From an uncultured Oxalobacteraceae bacterium (GTDB lineage Bacteria > Pseudomonadota > Gammaproteobacteria > Burkholderiales > Burkholderiaceae), in assembly GCA_946480015.1 (NCBI GenBank), contig CAMLIL010000078.1:1-27784 (forward strand): a stretch of 27,784 bases of DNA, read 5' to 3'. Below, piece by piece: positions 8,284 through 16,539 of this stretch (its first letter is position 1; each line of letters begins with the position of its first letter). The notes beneath the pieces were generated by a model, which saw only the letters and a program-made list of their open reading frames with translations, was not told the DNA's origin and made no database searches. A program made the position numbers and the translations under genes.

Positions 8284-8916
8284 ATGATACGCGTTGCCAT
8301 ATGTGACGATCACCAGATAGTAAGAGCAGGATTTAAACAAATTTTCTCTTCGTCCTCCGATTTCGAGGTGGTGGCCGAAGGCGCAACCGGGCGTGAAGCC
8401 CTTGACATTGCACGTCGGGAAATCTGCGATGTGCTGTTGCTCGACATCGCCATGCCCGATCAAAGCGGCATCGATATCCTGCGCACGATCCGCCAGGGCC
8501 AGCCGAATCTGCCAGTGCTGATCCTGTCCGGCTACCCGGCCCAGCAGTACGCACTGAATCTGTTCAAGATGGGCGCCAATGGCTATCTGAACAAGGAATG
8601 CGAAGCGGACGAACTGAAAACCGCCGTCCGCACGGTGTACCAGGGGCGGCGTTACGTCAGTTCCACCGTCGGCGAACTGCTGGCGCAAAGTTTCGACCGC
8701 GATCCCAACACGGCGCTGCATACCGAGTTGTCGGACCGCGAATTCCAGGTGTTCCTGCGCCTGGCCAAGGGGGCGACCGTGTCCGATATCGGCGTGGCAC
8801 TGTCGCTCAGTATCAAGACGGTATCGACCTACCGTACCCGCATCATGGAAAAGATGGGGCTGCAATCGAACAGCGACCTGACTTACTACGCCATGAAGAA
8901 TAATCTGCTCGATTGA
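8284..8916 (+). CDS. NarL/FixJ-family response regulator
   Basis: 210-aa two-component response regulator that binds DNA. The receiver domain (1-120) has acidic D8/D9, phospho-acceptor D54 (LLLDIAMPD), switch S82 (LILSGYP) and K104 (YLNKE). The C-terminal LuxR-type HTH (about 145-207) includes LSDREFQVFLRLAKG and SLSIKTVSTYRTRIMEKMGL. AAGGGA lies 5 bases before the ATG, a strong ribosome site. The CHASE3 histidine kinase begins 163 bases downstream on the same strand and is the likely partner. Each gene has its own plausible -10 box, so they may not be strictly co-transcribed. The regulated genes cannot be told from the sequence. Confidence 0.93.
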   Translation: MIRVAICDDHQIVRAGFKQIFSSSSDFEVVAEGATGREALDIARREICDVLLLDIAMPDQSGIDILRTIRQGQPNLPVLILSGYPAQQYALNLFKMGANGYLNKECEADELKTAVRTVYQGRRYVSSTVGELLAQSFDRDPNTALHTELSDREFQVFLRLAKGATVSDIGVALSLSIKTVSTYRTRIMEKMGLQSNSDLTYYAMKNNLLD

Positions 8917-8922
8917 GCGCGC

Positions 8923-8939
8923 GATGCCGGCTTGGCATC
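8923..8939 (+). terminator. Weak terminator-like hairpin after the NarL-type regulator
   Basis: GATGCC/GGCATC (6 bp) closes a GGCTT loop 7 bases after the stop codon, followed only by CCTTCTT. Termination is possible but weak. Confidence 0.35.
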
Positions 8940-9032
8940 CCTTCTTGACGGCTCGATAAGCCAGCGCACGATCCTGTCCGAAGCACGCCACACGATAGGC
9001 TGTGCTCGGCTGCACTGCAGCAATATGCGGTC

Positions 9033-9038
9033 TATAAT
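9033..9038 (+). promoter_or_regulatory. Candidate -10 box for the CHASE3 histidine kinase
   Basis: Perfect TATAAT, 41 bases before the kinase ATG. The -35 region (about 9010-9016) is poor, so an activator may be needed. Confidence 0.5.
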
Positions 9039-9079
9039 TGCCGCCAGACTAGCTTTGCAGCGCGCAAAAGGATTCTCGG

Positions 9080-10654
9080 ATGCATTTTTCAACTGAACCG
9101 AAGACCAAGCCGGGCGTGCCGCTGTTTACGACCTTGCTGGGACTGGTGTGTGTGCTGATTCTGGTCGTCAACGGCTGGAGCTTGTTTCACAACCTCAGCT
9201 CGCTCAAGGGGGCCAATTCGGTCCAGAGCCAGACCGCGCGCGTCAGCGACAAGATGCAATATCTGAACGTGCTGATCATGGATGCCGAAAGCAGTCTGCG
9301 CGGCTATTTCCTGTCGGGTTCGGAGGTGTATCTGGGCCCGCTGCGCACCGCAACCAGCGAGATCGACATCCAGTTCCGCGAGCTCGATACCCTGTTGGCC
9401 GACAATCCTTCCCAGCGCCGCAATCTGGCGCAACTGCGCTCGCTGGTGTATCGCAAGCTCGACAATATGAACCAGATCCTGGAGGTCTACCGCAAGGGCG
9501 GGCTGGAAGATATCGTCAAGATTGCCGCGTTTTCGGACAGCAAATCGATGCTCGACGAGATACGCCTGCAAGTGGTGATCATGGTGCAGGAACAGAACGA
9601 ATTGCTGAACGCGCGCAGCGGTGTGTTCTACAAGCAATATCAGAATGCCGTGATGCTGGGCATAGGCATCAATGCGGTGGCGATTTTTGTGCTGGCACTG
9701 TTTTACCGCCTGATCCGGCGCGGCTTCCAGGCGCGCCAGGTGGCCCAGCGTGCGCTGCAGCATGCCAACGAGAATCTGGAATCCATGGTGGACTTGCGCA
9801 CCGAGCAATTGTCAGTGCTGTCGCGCCACCTGATCAGTGTCAGCGAGGAAGAGAAAGCCAAGCTGGCGCGCGAACTGCATGACGAACTGGGCGCCAACCT
9901 GACCGCCATCGGCATGGATCTCAATGCCGTGGCCGACCGTTTGCGTGCCCAGTACCCGGCGCTGGCGGGCATGCTGGAACGGGCGCGCGGCACCCTGGTC
10001 GACACGGTCGAGCTGAAGCGCCGCATCGTGGAAAATCTGCGTCCCAGCCTGCTGGACAACCTCGGCCTGTCCAGCGCCATCCAGCACTATTGCGACGAGT
10101 ATGCGGTCGTGACCGGACTCGATTGCGAAGCGCTGATCGAGGGCGAGGTCGACGTGGCCGGTCCAATGCAGTCGATCGCCGTGTTCCGTATCGTGCAGGA
10201 ATCGCTCAACAATATCGCCAAGTATGCCCGGGCGCGCCATGTCATCGTGCATTTGTCGCGGGAAGCGGGCGGAATTGCGCTGGAAGTAAGCGATGACGGG
10301 ATCGGCATCGATATCGATGCGGCCAGCAAGCCCAAGTCGCACGGCTTGCTGGGCATGCGCGAACGGGCCTTGCTGCTGGGGGGAACCTTGCGGGTTCAGC
10401 GCGGCGTCAATGACGTCGGTACCGTGGTCGAAGCATTTATTCCGGTGAATGATGCCGGCCTGCTGCCGGGGGCGATGCCCCAGACGGCAAGCGGTATGCT
10501 GGAAGTGTCGCGCATTACCCACGCTCAGGTAACACAGATGAGCCAGGCCAGCGTCAGCGGGCCACGTCCGTCAGCAGACGGTCATATTCCGTCTTTGCCA
10601 CCTTGTAGCACTCACCCGCATATTCCTCAAGACCTTGACGGTCAATTACAGTGA
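9080..10654 (+). CDS. CHASE3-type sensor histidine kinase (HisKA_3 family)
   Basis: 524-aa inner-membrane kinase, partner type for NarL regulators. TM1 is about 14-34 (LFTTLLGLVCVLILVV). A periplasmic helical sensor of CHASE3 type follows (about 40-185, with LIMDAESSLRGYFLSG), then TM2 about 192-210 and a coiled-coil linker (about 215-255). The HisKA_3 H-box has H267 (LARELHDELGANL), the N-box is VQESLNNIAKYARA (about 372-385), and the ATP lid shows DDGIGI (405-410) and HGLLGMRERA (421-430). The conserved part ends near residue 455 (EAFIPV). The last 70 residues are low in recognisable structure, and residues 492-524 are encoded antisense to the convergent crp-like gene. The ribosome site AAAAGGA (9066-9072) supports the ATG. 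Confidence 0.93.
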   Translation: MHFSTEPKTKPGVPLFTTLLGLVCVLILVVNGWSLFHNLSSLKGANSVQSQTARVSDKMQYLNVLIMDAESSLRGYFLSGSEVYLGPLRTATSEIDIQFRELDTLLADNPSQRRNLAQLRSLVYRKLDNMNQILEVYRKGGLEDIVKIAAFSDSKSMLDEIRLQVVIMVQEQNELLNARSGVFYKQYQNAVMLGIGINAVAIFVLALFYRLIRRGFQARQVAQRALQHANENLESMVDLRTEQLSVLSRHLISVSEEEKAKLARELHDELGANLTAIGMDLNAVADRLRAQYPALAGMLERARGTLVDTVELKRRIVENLRPSLLDNLGLSSAIQHYCDEYAVVTGLDCEALIEGEVDVAGPMQSIAVFRIVQESLNNIAKYARARHVIVHLSREAGGIALEVSDDGIGIDIDAASKPKSHGLLGMRERALLLGGTLRVQRGVNDVGTVVEAFIPVNDAGLLPGAMPQTASGMLEVSRITHAQVTQMSQASVSGPRPSADGHIPSLPPCSTHPHIPQDLDGQLQ

Positions 10655-11354
10655 TGTTGCCACGGCGGTAAGTGATCAGGCCATCGTCCTGCAGCTTGCC
10701 GGCGGCGGCGGTGATGCTCTCGCGGCGCACGCCCAGCATGATGGAAATCAGTTCCTGGGTCACTTTCAGTTCATTGGTCGGCGAACGGTCCAGGCGGTCG
10801 AGCAGCCAGCGGCACAGCTTTTGCTCGATCGAGCTGTGACGGCCGCCGACAGCGTTTTGCGCCATCTGGGCAAACAAGGCGTTGGTGTAGCGCATCAGTA
10901 ACTGGGGCAGGGCGCCGCCCTTGTTGAACGCATCGCGCAGATACTGGGTTTTCAGGCGGTAACCGTAGCCGGCGCTCTGGACCACGGCGCTGCACATGGC
11001 GCGCTCGCCCATGAACAGGGACACGCCGACCACGCCCTCATGGCCGACCACGGCGATTTCCGTGGTGGCGCCGTCTTCCATCACATACAGCAGGGAAACG
11101 ATGGCGGTGGTGGGGAAATACACATTTTCCAGCTTGCTGCCGTATTCAAACAATTCTTTGCCGAACGGCAGTTGTACTAATTCCAGATGTTCGAACAGGG
11201 ATTCCAAATCGGGGCGGGGGAGGGCGGCCAGGAGTTCGTTTTGCTGAGTGCCGCTATAGCTGACAACAGGTTTGGACGCAACTTTGATTTCCTGGGAACC
11301 TACAGGAATGGCCGGCGCTTTTTGTGCGGTACCACCAAGTTGGGTGTTGTTCAT
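10554..11354 (-). CDS. Crp/Fnr-family transcriptional regulator
   Basis: 266-aa regulator with an N-terminal cyclic-nucleotide-binding-type beta-roll (about 40-160, including FEYGSKLENVYFPTTAIVS and GHEGVVGVSLFMG). A helix follows, then a C-terminal winged HTH (VTQELISIMLGVRRESITAA, then LQDDGLITYRRGNITVID). The four-cysteine signature of FNR is absent, so an oxygen-sensing iron-sulfur cluster is not supported. The phosphate-binding motif of CRP is also not conserved, so cAMP binding is doubtful. The start is the ATG at 11354 with AGGA 6 bases upstream; a longer frame to 11498 is unlikely. Its last 101 bases overlap the convergent kinase gene. It is co-directional with the upstream chemoreceptor, 183 bases away. 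Confidence 0.9.
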   Translation of the reverse strand: MNNTQLGGTAQKAPAIPVGSQEIKVASKPVVSYSGTQQNELLAALPRPDLESLFEHLELVQLPFGKELFEYGSKLENVYFPTTAIVSLLYVMEDGATTEIAVVGHEGVVGVSLFMGERAMCSAVVQSAGYGYRLKTQYLRDAFNKGGALPQLLMRYTNALFAQMAQNAVGGRHSSIEQKLCRWLLDRLDRSPTNELKVTQELISIMLGVRRESITAAAGKLQDDGLITYRRGNITVIDRQGLEEYAGECYKVAKTEYDRLLTDVAR

Positions 11355-11386
11355 TTTTTTCCTCACTATCTCTAACCTACTCACGG

Positions 11387-11442
11387 GCGCTTCGCCGCGA
11401 ACCTGGGTCAAGGTTGCCGTGCTAACCCAAGCAGCGAAGCGC
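11387..11442 (-). promoter_or_regulatory. Long hairpin in the leader of the Crp/Fnr-type gene
   Basis: GCGCTTCGC (11387-11395) and GCGAAGCGC (11434-11442) are perfect 9-bp inverted repeats. Inside them TGGGT and ACCCA pair as well. The structure ends 32 bases before the start codon at 11354, so it would lie in the mRNA leader or at an operator. Confidence 0.55.
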
Positions 11443-11537
11443 GATGTGTGTACATTAAAGCCATAGTCCGTTGCCGAACATAAGATTAGCAGTCGCACCG
11501 ATGTAGGCTGTATGCATCATCTCTGGTAGGCCTAGTC

Positions 11538-13469
11538 CTACTGGAGAAAGCCCCGCAAAACCGGGGTTGTTGGGGCGATTTCGGTCCGAAAAACACTGAC
11601 TGCGCGGCTCAACCGTATGCTTTCGCGCTCCAGCCGGGCCGACTCGACGGCAGCGCTGTCGGACAAGCGGCCGTTTTCCTGCGCCATGGCACCGATGTGG
11701 GCGATGGCTTGTTCTAACTGAGCAATTTCCGCATGCTGGACATCGCCCGCCGCGGCAATCGCGCCGATGATGCGCTCGACCTCGCGCACCGCCTGCACCA
11801 GCTGGCCGATGGTGGCGCCGGCCGATTCGACCAGCGCGCCGCCGGCGACCACGGTTTGCACCGAGGTGTCGATCAGGCCGCGGATTTCCAGGGCCGCACT
11901 GGCCGAGCGCTGGGCCAGGCTGCGCACTTCGGCGGCCACGACGGCAAAGCCGCGCCCCTGTTCGCCCGCGTGCGCCGCCTCGACCGCGGCGTTGAGCGCC
12001 AGGATATTGGTTTGAAACGCGATCTCGTTGATGACATTGACGATCTCGGCCATGGTGCGCGAGCTGGAGCGGATGCTGTGCATCGTTTCGACCACTTGCC
12101 CGACCGCGGCGGCGCCCTGTTCGGCCACCCCGCAGGCGCGCTCGACCACGGCACGCCCGGCGCTGGCGTGGCCGGCGCTGCGCGCGAAGGTGGCCGACAA
12201 GGTTTGCATCGAAGCCACCGTCTGGGTCAGGGCCTGGGCTTGCGACTCGCTGTGGCGGGCCAGCACCGCGTTGCCGCCGGCAATGTCGTCGCCGGCGCTA
12301 CGGATGGTGGCCGCGCCCGCGCCAATCTCGGCCACCAGCGCCACCAGCGCGCCGCTCATGGCGCCGAAGGCGTTGACCAGGTCGCCGATTTCGTCGCGCG
12401 CGCGCGATACCGGGGGCTGCGACAGGTCGCCCGCGGCGGCGCGCTGCACGGCCGCGTTCAAATGGCCGATGTCGCGCGCAAACGCCATGTACAGGCCGGT
12501 GAACAGCCAGCCGGCCGCCGCCAGGCTGGCCACGATGGCCGCCAGGGTCAGATTGCGCTGCCAGGCGGCGCGCGCGATGCGCTCGGCCAGGATGGCGTCG
12601 AGCTCGGCGGCGGCGGCATCGCCCAGGGCGGCGAGCTGGCCGGCGGCGGCGCTGGCGCCGTCGAAGAAGGCCGCGCCCGACGTTTGCTGATAGGAATTTG
12701 TCACTTCGTTGCGGACCCGGTCGAGGAAAGCCATGCCCTGCGCATACGCGCCCAGCCGCGGCGCCAGGCGCGCCTTGAGCGCCGGGCTGGCTTCGAACAG
12801 GCGCTGCAGGCGCAGCGGGGCGCGTTCGATGGCGTCGCGCGCGGCCATCGCGGCCATATTCACCTGCTGCTCCTCATCGCCTTCGAACAGGCCGCTGTCG
12901 ATAAAGCTGGCGCCGCGCGCGCCGATATCGGACAGGCGCTCGGCCAGCTGGGGCAGCTCGTGGGCCGTCAGGCCGGCCAGTGCGGCGCTGGCCGGGCCCG
13001 GGTCAAGGTCGAGGCCGGAACGGGCCGCCACGCCATCGGACAGACGCGTCAGCGCGGCAATCAGGGCGCCGTGGGCATCCATGCTGGCGCGCGCCCCGCT
13101 GGCGCCGGCCAGGGCGGCGGCGCGGCTGCGCACCTGGTCCAGTTCGGCCCGCCCGGCGGCGGCGGCGGGGTGCGCCAGCAGCGCGGCCAGCGCGCTCGGC
13201 ACGCCATTGCCCGCCGTGGCACTGGCCGGGTGCAGCCGTACCAGGCCGCGCTGGCGCTGCACCAGACGGCTCGCTTTGCCGATCTCGGCCAGGTAGGCCA
13301 GCGCCGCGCGCTCGCCGCTGGCGCCGGTGAGCGCCTGCTGCAGCTCGGCCATGAGGGCGCCGCTGATGGCCAGCAGCGGCAGCACGAACATCAGACAGAC
13401 TAGAATGAACTTGGGCAGCAGGCGCAGGCCTTGCATCAGGCGGACGGCGGGAGCGAACAGGCGAGTCAT
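11538..13469 (-). CDS. Methyl-accepting chemotaxis protein
   Basis: 643-aa transmembrane chemoreceptor. TM1 is about 20-40 ([20 protein letters not shown]). A long periplasmic helical region (about 45-305) contains a [14 protein letters not shown] segment that recalls NIT-type (nitrate-sensing-like) domains. TM2 is about 307-328, a HAMP domain lies at about 330-380, and the cytoplasmic signalling hairpin has its tip at about 481-500 ([20 protein letters not shown]), followed by [20 protein letters not shown]. The C-terminus (VLRGFLQ) has no CheR-binding pentapeptide. The start chosen is ATG 13469, just before the first membrane helix. It lacks a clear ribosome site, and a TTG at 13520 would add 17 residues. 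The ligand is unknown; the NIT resemblance is only suggestive. Confidence 0.93.
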   Translation of the reverse strand: MTRLFAPAVRLMQGLRLLPKFILVCLMFVLPLLAISGALMAELQQALTGASGERAALAYLAEIGKASRLVQRQRGLVRLHPASATAGNGVPSALAALLAHPAAAAGRAELDQVRSRAAALAGASGARASMDAHGALIAALTRLSDGVAARSGLDLDPGPASAALAGLTAHELPQLAERLSDIGARGASFIDSGLFEGDEEQQVNMAAMAARDAIERAPLRLQRLFEASPALKARLAPRLGAYAQGMAFLDRVRNEVTNSYQQTSGAAFFDGASAAAGQLAALGDAAAAELDAILAERIARAAWQRNLTLAAIVASLAAAGWLFTGLYMAFARDIGHLNAAVQRAAAGDLSQPPVSRARDEIGDLVNAFGAMSGALVALVAEIGAGAATIRSAGDDIAGGNAVLARHSESQAQALTQTVASMQTLSATFARSAGHASAGRAVVERACGVAEQGAAAVGQVVETMHSIRSSSRTMAEIVNVINEIAFQTNILALNAAVEAAHAGEQGRGFAVVAAEVRSLAQRSASAALEIRGLIDTSVQTVVAGGALVESAGATIGQLVQAVREVERIIGAIAAAGDVQHAEIAQLEQAIAHIGAMAQENGRLSDSAAVESARLERESIRLSRAVSVFRTEIAPTTPVLRGFLQ

Positions 13470-13544
13470 GACAATCAATATTAATTTCTGAATGGAAATA
13501 ATGCGCCATGAATGTGACAACGTGATGACCTAAGGAAACGACGC

Positions 13545-13574
13545 TTGGGATGGGCGCGTGAATTGCCGCATAAT
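13545..13574 (+). promoter_or_regulatory. Candidate promoter for the OmpR-type regulator operon
   Basis: TTGGGA (13545-13550) and CATAAT (13569-13574) are separated by 18 bases. The box ends 29 bases before the ATG at 13604, in the gap shared with the divergent chemoreceptor gene. Confidence 0.5.
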
Positions 13575-13603
13575 GCGGGTTCCATTAACGACGAGTGGCA
13601 CGC

Positions 13604-14272
13604 ATGCACGTATTACTGGTGGAAGACGACGCGGTGCTGGCCGACGGTCTGGCGCGCATCCTGCAGGGACAGTCGATGCTGGTCGACACGGTCGGCAACG
13701 GCAGCCTGGCCGACCAGATGCTGCAGCGCGGCACCGAGTACGCCGTGGTGGTGCTCGATATCGGCCTGCCCGGCATCGACGGCTTTGAAGTGGTGCGGCG
13801 CCTGCGCGCGCGCGGCAGCGCCGTGCCGGTGCTGCTGCTGACCGCGCGCGACGCCGTCGAAGACCGCGTGCGCGGCCTGGAGCTGGGCGCCGACGACTAC
13901 CTGGTCAAGCCCTTCGCCAGCGCCGAGCTGGTGGCGCGCATCCGCGCGCTGGCGCGGCGCAGCGCCCCCAAGCCGGCCCAGTGGACGCTGGGCCGCCTGG
14001 TTTTCGATACCGGCGCCAAACGCGCCTATATCGACCAGCGTCCGCTGGAACTGTCGGCGCGCGAGTGGGCCGTGCTCGAATACCTGTTGCAGCATGTCGC
14101 CCGGGTGGTGTCCAAGCAGCAGATCATCGATGCCATCCTGCCCTACGGCGACGAGCTGACCCTCAACGCCGTGGAAGTGTATATCTCGCGCGTGCGCCTG
14201 AAAATAGCCGACGCCGGCATCAGCATCCGCACCATCCGCGGCTTTGGCTACATGCTCGAACAGAATCCATGA
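13604..14272 (+). CDS. OmpR/PhoB-family response regulator (TctD/QseB-like)
   Basis: 222-aa two-component regulator. The receiver domain (1-115) has D8/D9, phospho-acceptor D52 (VVLDIGLPG), T80 (LLLTARD) and K102 (YLVKPF). The C-terminal winged helix (about 125-220) contains LSAREWAVLEYLLQH and the recognition region NAVEVYISRVRLKI, then IRTIRGFGYML. The start is ATG 13604; an in-frame GTG at 13595 would add three residues and cannot be excluded. Its TGA overlaps the ATG of the kinase (ATGA), so the two are translationally coupled and clearly a cognate pair. Targets cannot be read from the sequence; the downstream DUF3108 gene is in the same operon. Confidence 0.94.
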   Translation: MHVLLVEDDAVLADGLARILQGQSMLVDTVGNGSLADQMLQRGTEYAVVVLDIGLPGIDGFEVVRRLRARGSAVPVLLLTARDAVEDRVRGLELGADDYLVKPFASAELVARIRALARRSAPKPAQWTLGRLVFDTGAKRAYIDQRPLELSAREWAVLEYLLQHVARVVSKQQIIDAILPYGDELTLNAVEVYISRVRLKIADAGISIRTIRGFGYMLEQNP

Positions 14273-15609
14273 ACAGCATCCGCTTGCGCCTGCTGAAGTG
14301 GCTGGTCGGGCCGATTCTCTTGATTAACCTCGCCGGCGCCAGCCTGATCTATCTGCTTGCCTGGCTGCCGGCCCAGCAAGCGTTCGACCAGAATCTGCAG
14401 GACGCGGCCGGTGCGCTGGCGGCGCGCCTGAGCGCCGGCCCGCGCGGCCCGCAACTGGACCTGCCGCGCCAGGCCGAGCAGGTCCTGCGCGCCGACCCCG
14501 TCGACGCCCTGTATTTCGTGGTGCGCGACCAGGCCGGCCGCGTCCTCGCCGGCGATCCCGACTTCCCCGCCATCGAGCCAGGCCCGGCCTACGATGCGCA
14601 GGTGCGCGGCGAGGCGGTGCGGGCGGCCGGACGCGCGCTGCAGGTCGGCGCGGACACCGTGCGGATCGGCGTGGCCAAGACGCTGCGCAAGCGTCAGAGC
14701 ACCCGCGAGGCCATCGTGCGCGCACTGATTCTGCTGGAGAGCCTGTTCACCCTGGCGCTGGTCGGGCTGATCTGGTTTTCGGTCACCACCGGCCTGCGTC
14801 CGCTGGCGCGCATGCGCGCCGATCTCGGCCAGCGCGAGGCGGGCGACCTGGCTGCGCTGGAATCGGACGCGGTGCCGTACGAACTGGCGCCGGTGGTCAG
14901 CGCCTTCAATGATCTGCTTGCCAAGGTGCAGAGCAGCGCCCAGGCCCAGCACGATTTCCTGGCCGACGTGGCGCACCAGCTGCGCACCCCGCTGGCCGGG
15001 CTGGGACTGCAGCTGGAATGGCTGGGGCAGCGCCACGCCGGCGATGCCGACACGGTGCGGTCGGTCGGCCTGATGCTGCTGTCGAACGAACGCATGATCC
15101 GCCAGACCAATCAGTTGCTGGCGCTGGCGCGCGCCGAACCGAGCCGCTTCGAAAAGACCCGCCTCGAACAGCTCGACCTGGCCGGCCTGGTGGCGCAGTC
15201 GGTGCAGTACTTCGTCGAGGCGGCAGCGCGCAAAACCATCGATATCGGTTTCGACCTGCAGCCGGCGGTGGTGGCGGGCGAGGGCTTCCTGTTGCGCGAC
15301 CTGATCGATAACCTGATCGACAACGCGGTGCGCTACACACCCGCCGGCGGCACGGTCACGGTGCGCTGCCACCGCGATGGCGCGTACGGCGTGCTGGAAG
15401 TCGAGGATTCCGGCCCGGGGATCGCCGCGGCCTTGCGCGACAAGGTATTCCAGCGTTATGTGCGGCTCGACGACAAGAGCGCCGGCAACGGCCTCGGGCT
15501 GGCGATCGTGCGCGACGTGGCCCAGGCCCATGGCGCCCAGGTCACGCTGGGCGAGGGCGCCGGCGGGCGCGGCCTGCTGGTAACGGTGCGCTTTGGAGCG
15601 GCGGCCTGA
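14269..15609 (+). CDS. TctE-like two-component sensor histidine kinase
   Basis: 446-aa membrane kinase paired with the preceding regulator, starting at the ATGA overlap (14269). TM1 is about 13-32 (VGPILLINLAGASLIYLLAW). A 2CSK_N-type periplasmic sensor as in TctE follows (about 35-145), then TM2 about 152-173. The DHp helix carries H236 (DFLADVAHQLRTPLAG). ATPase motifs are the N-box LIDNLIDNAVRYTP (N348, N352), the G1 box EDSGPGI (379-385) and NGLGLAIVRDVAQAHG. Proteins of the TctE group often respond to tricarboxylates, but no tctABC transporter lies nearby, so the ligand is open. The stop overlaps the ATG of the DUF3108 gene by one base. Confidence 0.94.
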   Translation: MNSIRLRLLKWLVGPILLINLAGASLIYLLAWLPAQQAFDQNLQDAAGALAARLSAGPRGPQLDLPRQAEQVLRADPVDALYFVVRDQAGRVLAGDPDFPAIEPGPAYDAQVRGEAVRAAGRALQVGADTVRIGVAKTLRKRQSTREAIVRALILLESLFTLALVGLIWFSVTTGLRPLARMRADLGQREAGDLAALESDAVPYELAPVVSAFNDLLAKVQSSAQAQHDFLADVAHQLRTPLAGLGLQLEWLGQRHAGDADTVRSVGLMLLSNERMIRQTNQLLALARAEPSRFEKTRLEQLDLAGLVAQSVQYFVEAAARKTIDIGFDLQPAVVAGEGFLLRDLIDNLIDNAVRYTPAGGTVTVRCHRDGAYGVLEVEDSGPGIAAALRDKVFQRYVRLDDKSAGNGLGLAIVRDVAQAHGAQVTLGEGAGGRGLLVTVRFGAAA

Positions 15610-16535
15610 TGCACGCACCGAAGCGCGTACCGGCGCGCCGCCGCGTTCTGGCGGGCGCGCTGCTGTTTTCCACCGGCGTGCATGCGCTGCTGCTGTGGCT
15701 GTCGGGGCGGGCCGGCGTTCCGCCCGCCGCGGCCCCGCTCGTGCCCAGTATCGCCGTGCGCCTGCGCGAACCGGCGCCGCCGCCTGCGGCCGCCGCGCCT
15801 GCGTTGACACCCCGGCCGCGCCCCAGCGTGCGCGCGCCGGCGCCGCTGGCCGGCTTCGGCGTCGCCATCGGCAGCGGCGAGCAGCTGGCCGACCTGAGCG
15901 AAGTGCAGCTGCGCTACGGCACCGAGCTGCCGCCCTCCGTCGAACTCAGTTTCGCGGTCCAGGGAGCGCGCAGCGGGGTGGCCACCTTGCGCTGGGAAGT
16001 CGATGCCACCGATGGCTACCGGCTGGAGTTTCGCGGACCGGGCCATGCGGCCAGCAGCAGCGGCGTGATCGGCGACAACGGCATCGCGCCGCTCGAAGCC
16101 AGCGACGAACGCAACGGCAGCACCCGCCAGACCCATTTCGACCGCGCCGCGCGCCAGCTGCGCTTTAGCGCCACGGCGCGCAGCTACCCGATGGTGGACT
16201 CGGCCCAGGACGCGCTATCGGTGCTGATGCAGCTCGCCGGCGTGGGCATGGCCAATCCCCAGCGCCTGCAGCAATCGATCGTGTTTTTCGTCGGCGGCAG
16301 CGAGGGCGCCGCCACAGTGCGCTTCGACCCGGTCGGCAGCGAACGCATCGACAGCGCCATGGGAGCGCTGGACACCGAACATCTGGTGCAGACCCAGGGC
16401 GCCGGCAAGGCGCGCCTGGACGTGTGGCTGGCGCCGGCGTATCACTGGCTGCCGGTGCAATTGCGCACCACCGCGCCGGACGGCAGCACGCTGACCCACA
16501 CCGTCACGGCCATCACGCCGGGGCCGGCGCGCTAG
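15609..16535 (+). CDS. DUF3108 protein with TonB-like N-terminus
   Basis: 308-aa protein of unknown function, coupled to the kinase gene (TGATG overlap). After a basic start (APKRVPARRR) comes one membrane helix (about 13-32, LAGALLFSTGVHALLLWL) with S21 and H25, the S-x3-H spacing of TonB (S16/H20 in E. coli). A Pro/Ala-rich stretch (about 37-80) follows. The remaining periplasmic part resembles DUF3108: a beta-rich region with VSIAVRLREP-like strands earlier, VEVDATDGYRLEFRG-like strands in the middle, and near the C-terminus ARLDVWLAPAYHWLPVQLR. The gene ends 4 bases before the convergent pilY1 stop. DUF3108 assignment rests on the C-terminal pattern. A TonB-like role is inference; no exbB or exbD is nearby. 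Confidence 0.8.
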   Translation: MHAPKRVPARRRVLAGALLFSTGVHALLLWLSGRAGVPPAAAPLVPSIAVRLREPAPPPAAAAPALTPRPRPSVRAPAPLAGFGVAIGSGEQLADLSEVQLRYGTELPPSVELSFAVQGARSGVATLRWEVDATDGYRLEFRGPGHAASSSGVIGDNGIAPLEASDERNGSTRQTHFDRAARQLRFSATARSYPMVDSAQDALSVLMQLAGVGMANPQRLQQSIVFFVGGSEGAATVRFDPVGSERIDSAMGALDTEHLVQTQGAGKARLDVWLAPAYHWLPVQLRTTAPDGSTLTHTVTAITPGPAR

Positions 16536-16539
16536 CGGC

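Noticed and set aside
11733..13403. Open frame of 556 codons on the plus strand opposite the chemoreceptor
   Set aside because: Composition is typical of a shadow frame (Gly/Arg/Ala/His), and the opposite strand encodes a recognisable chemoreceptor throughout.
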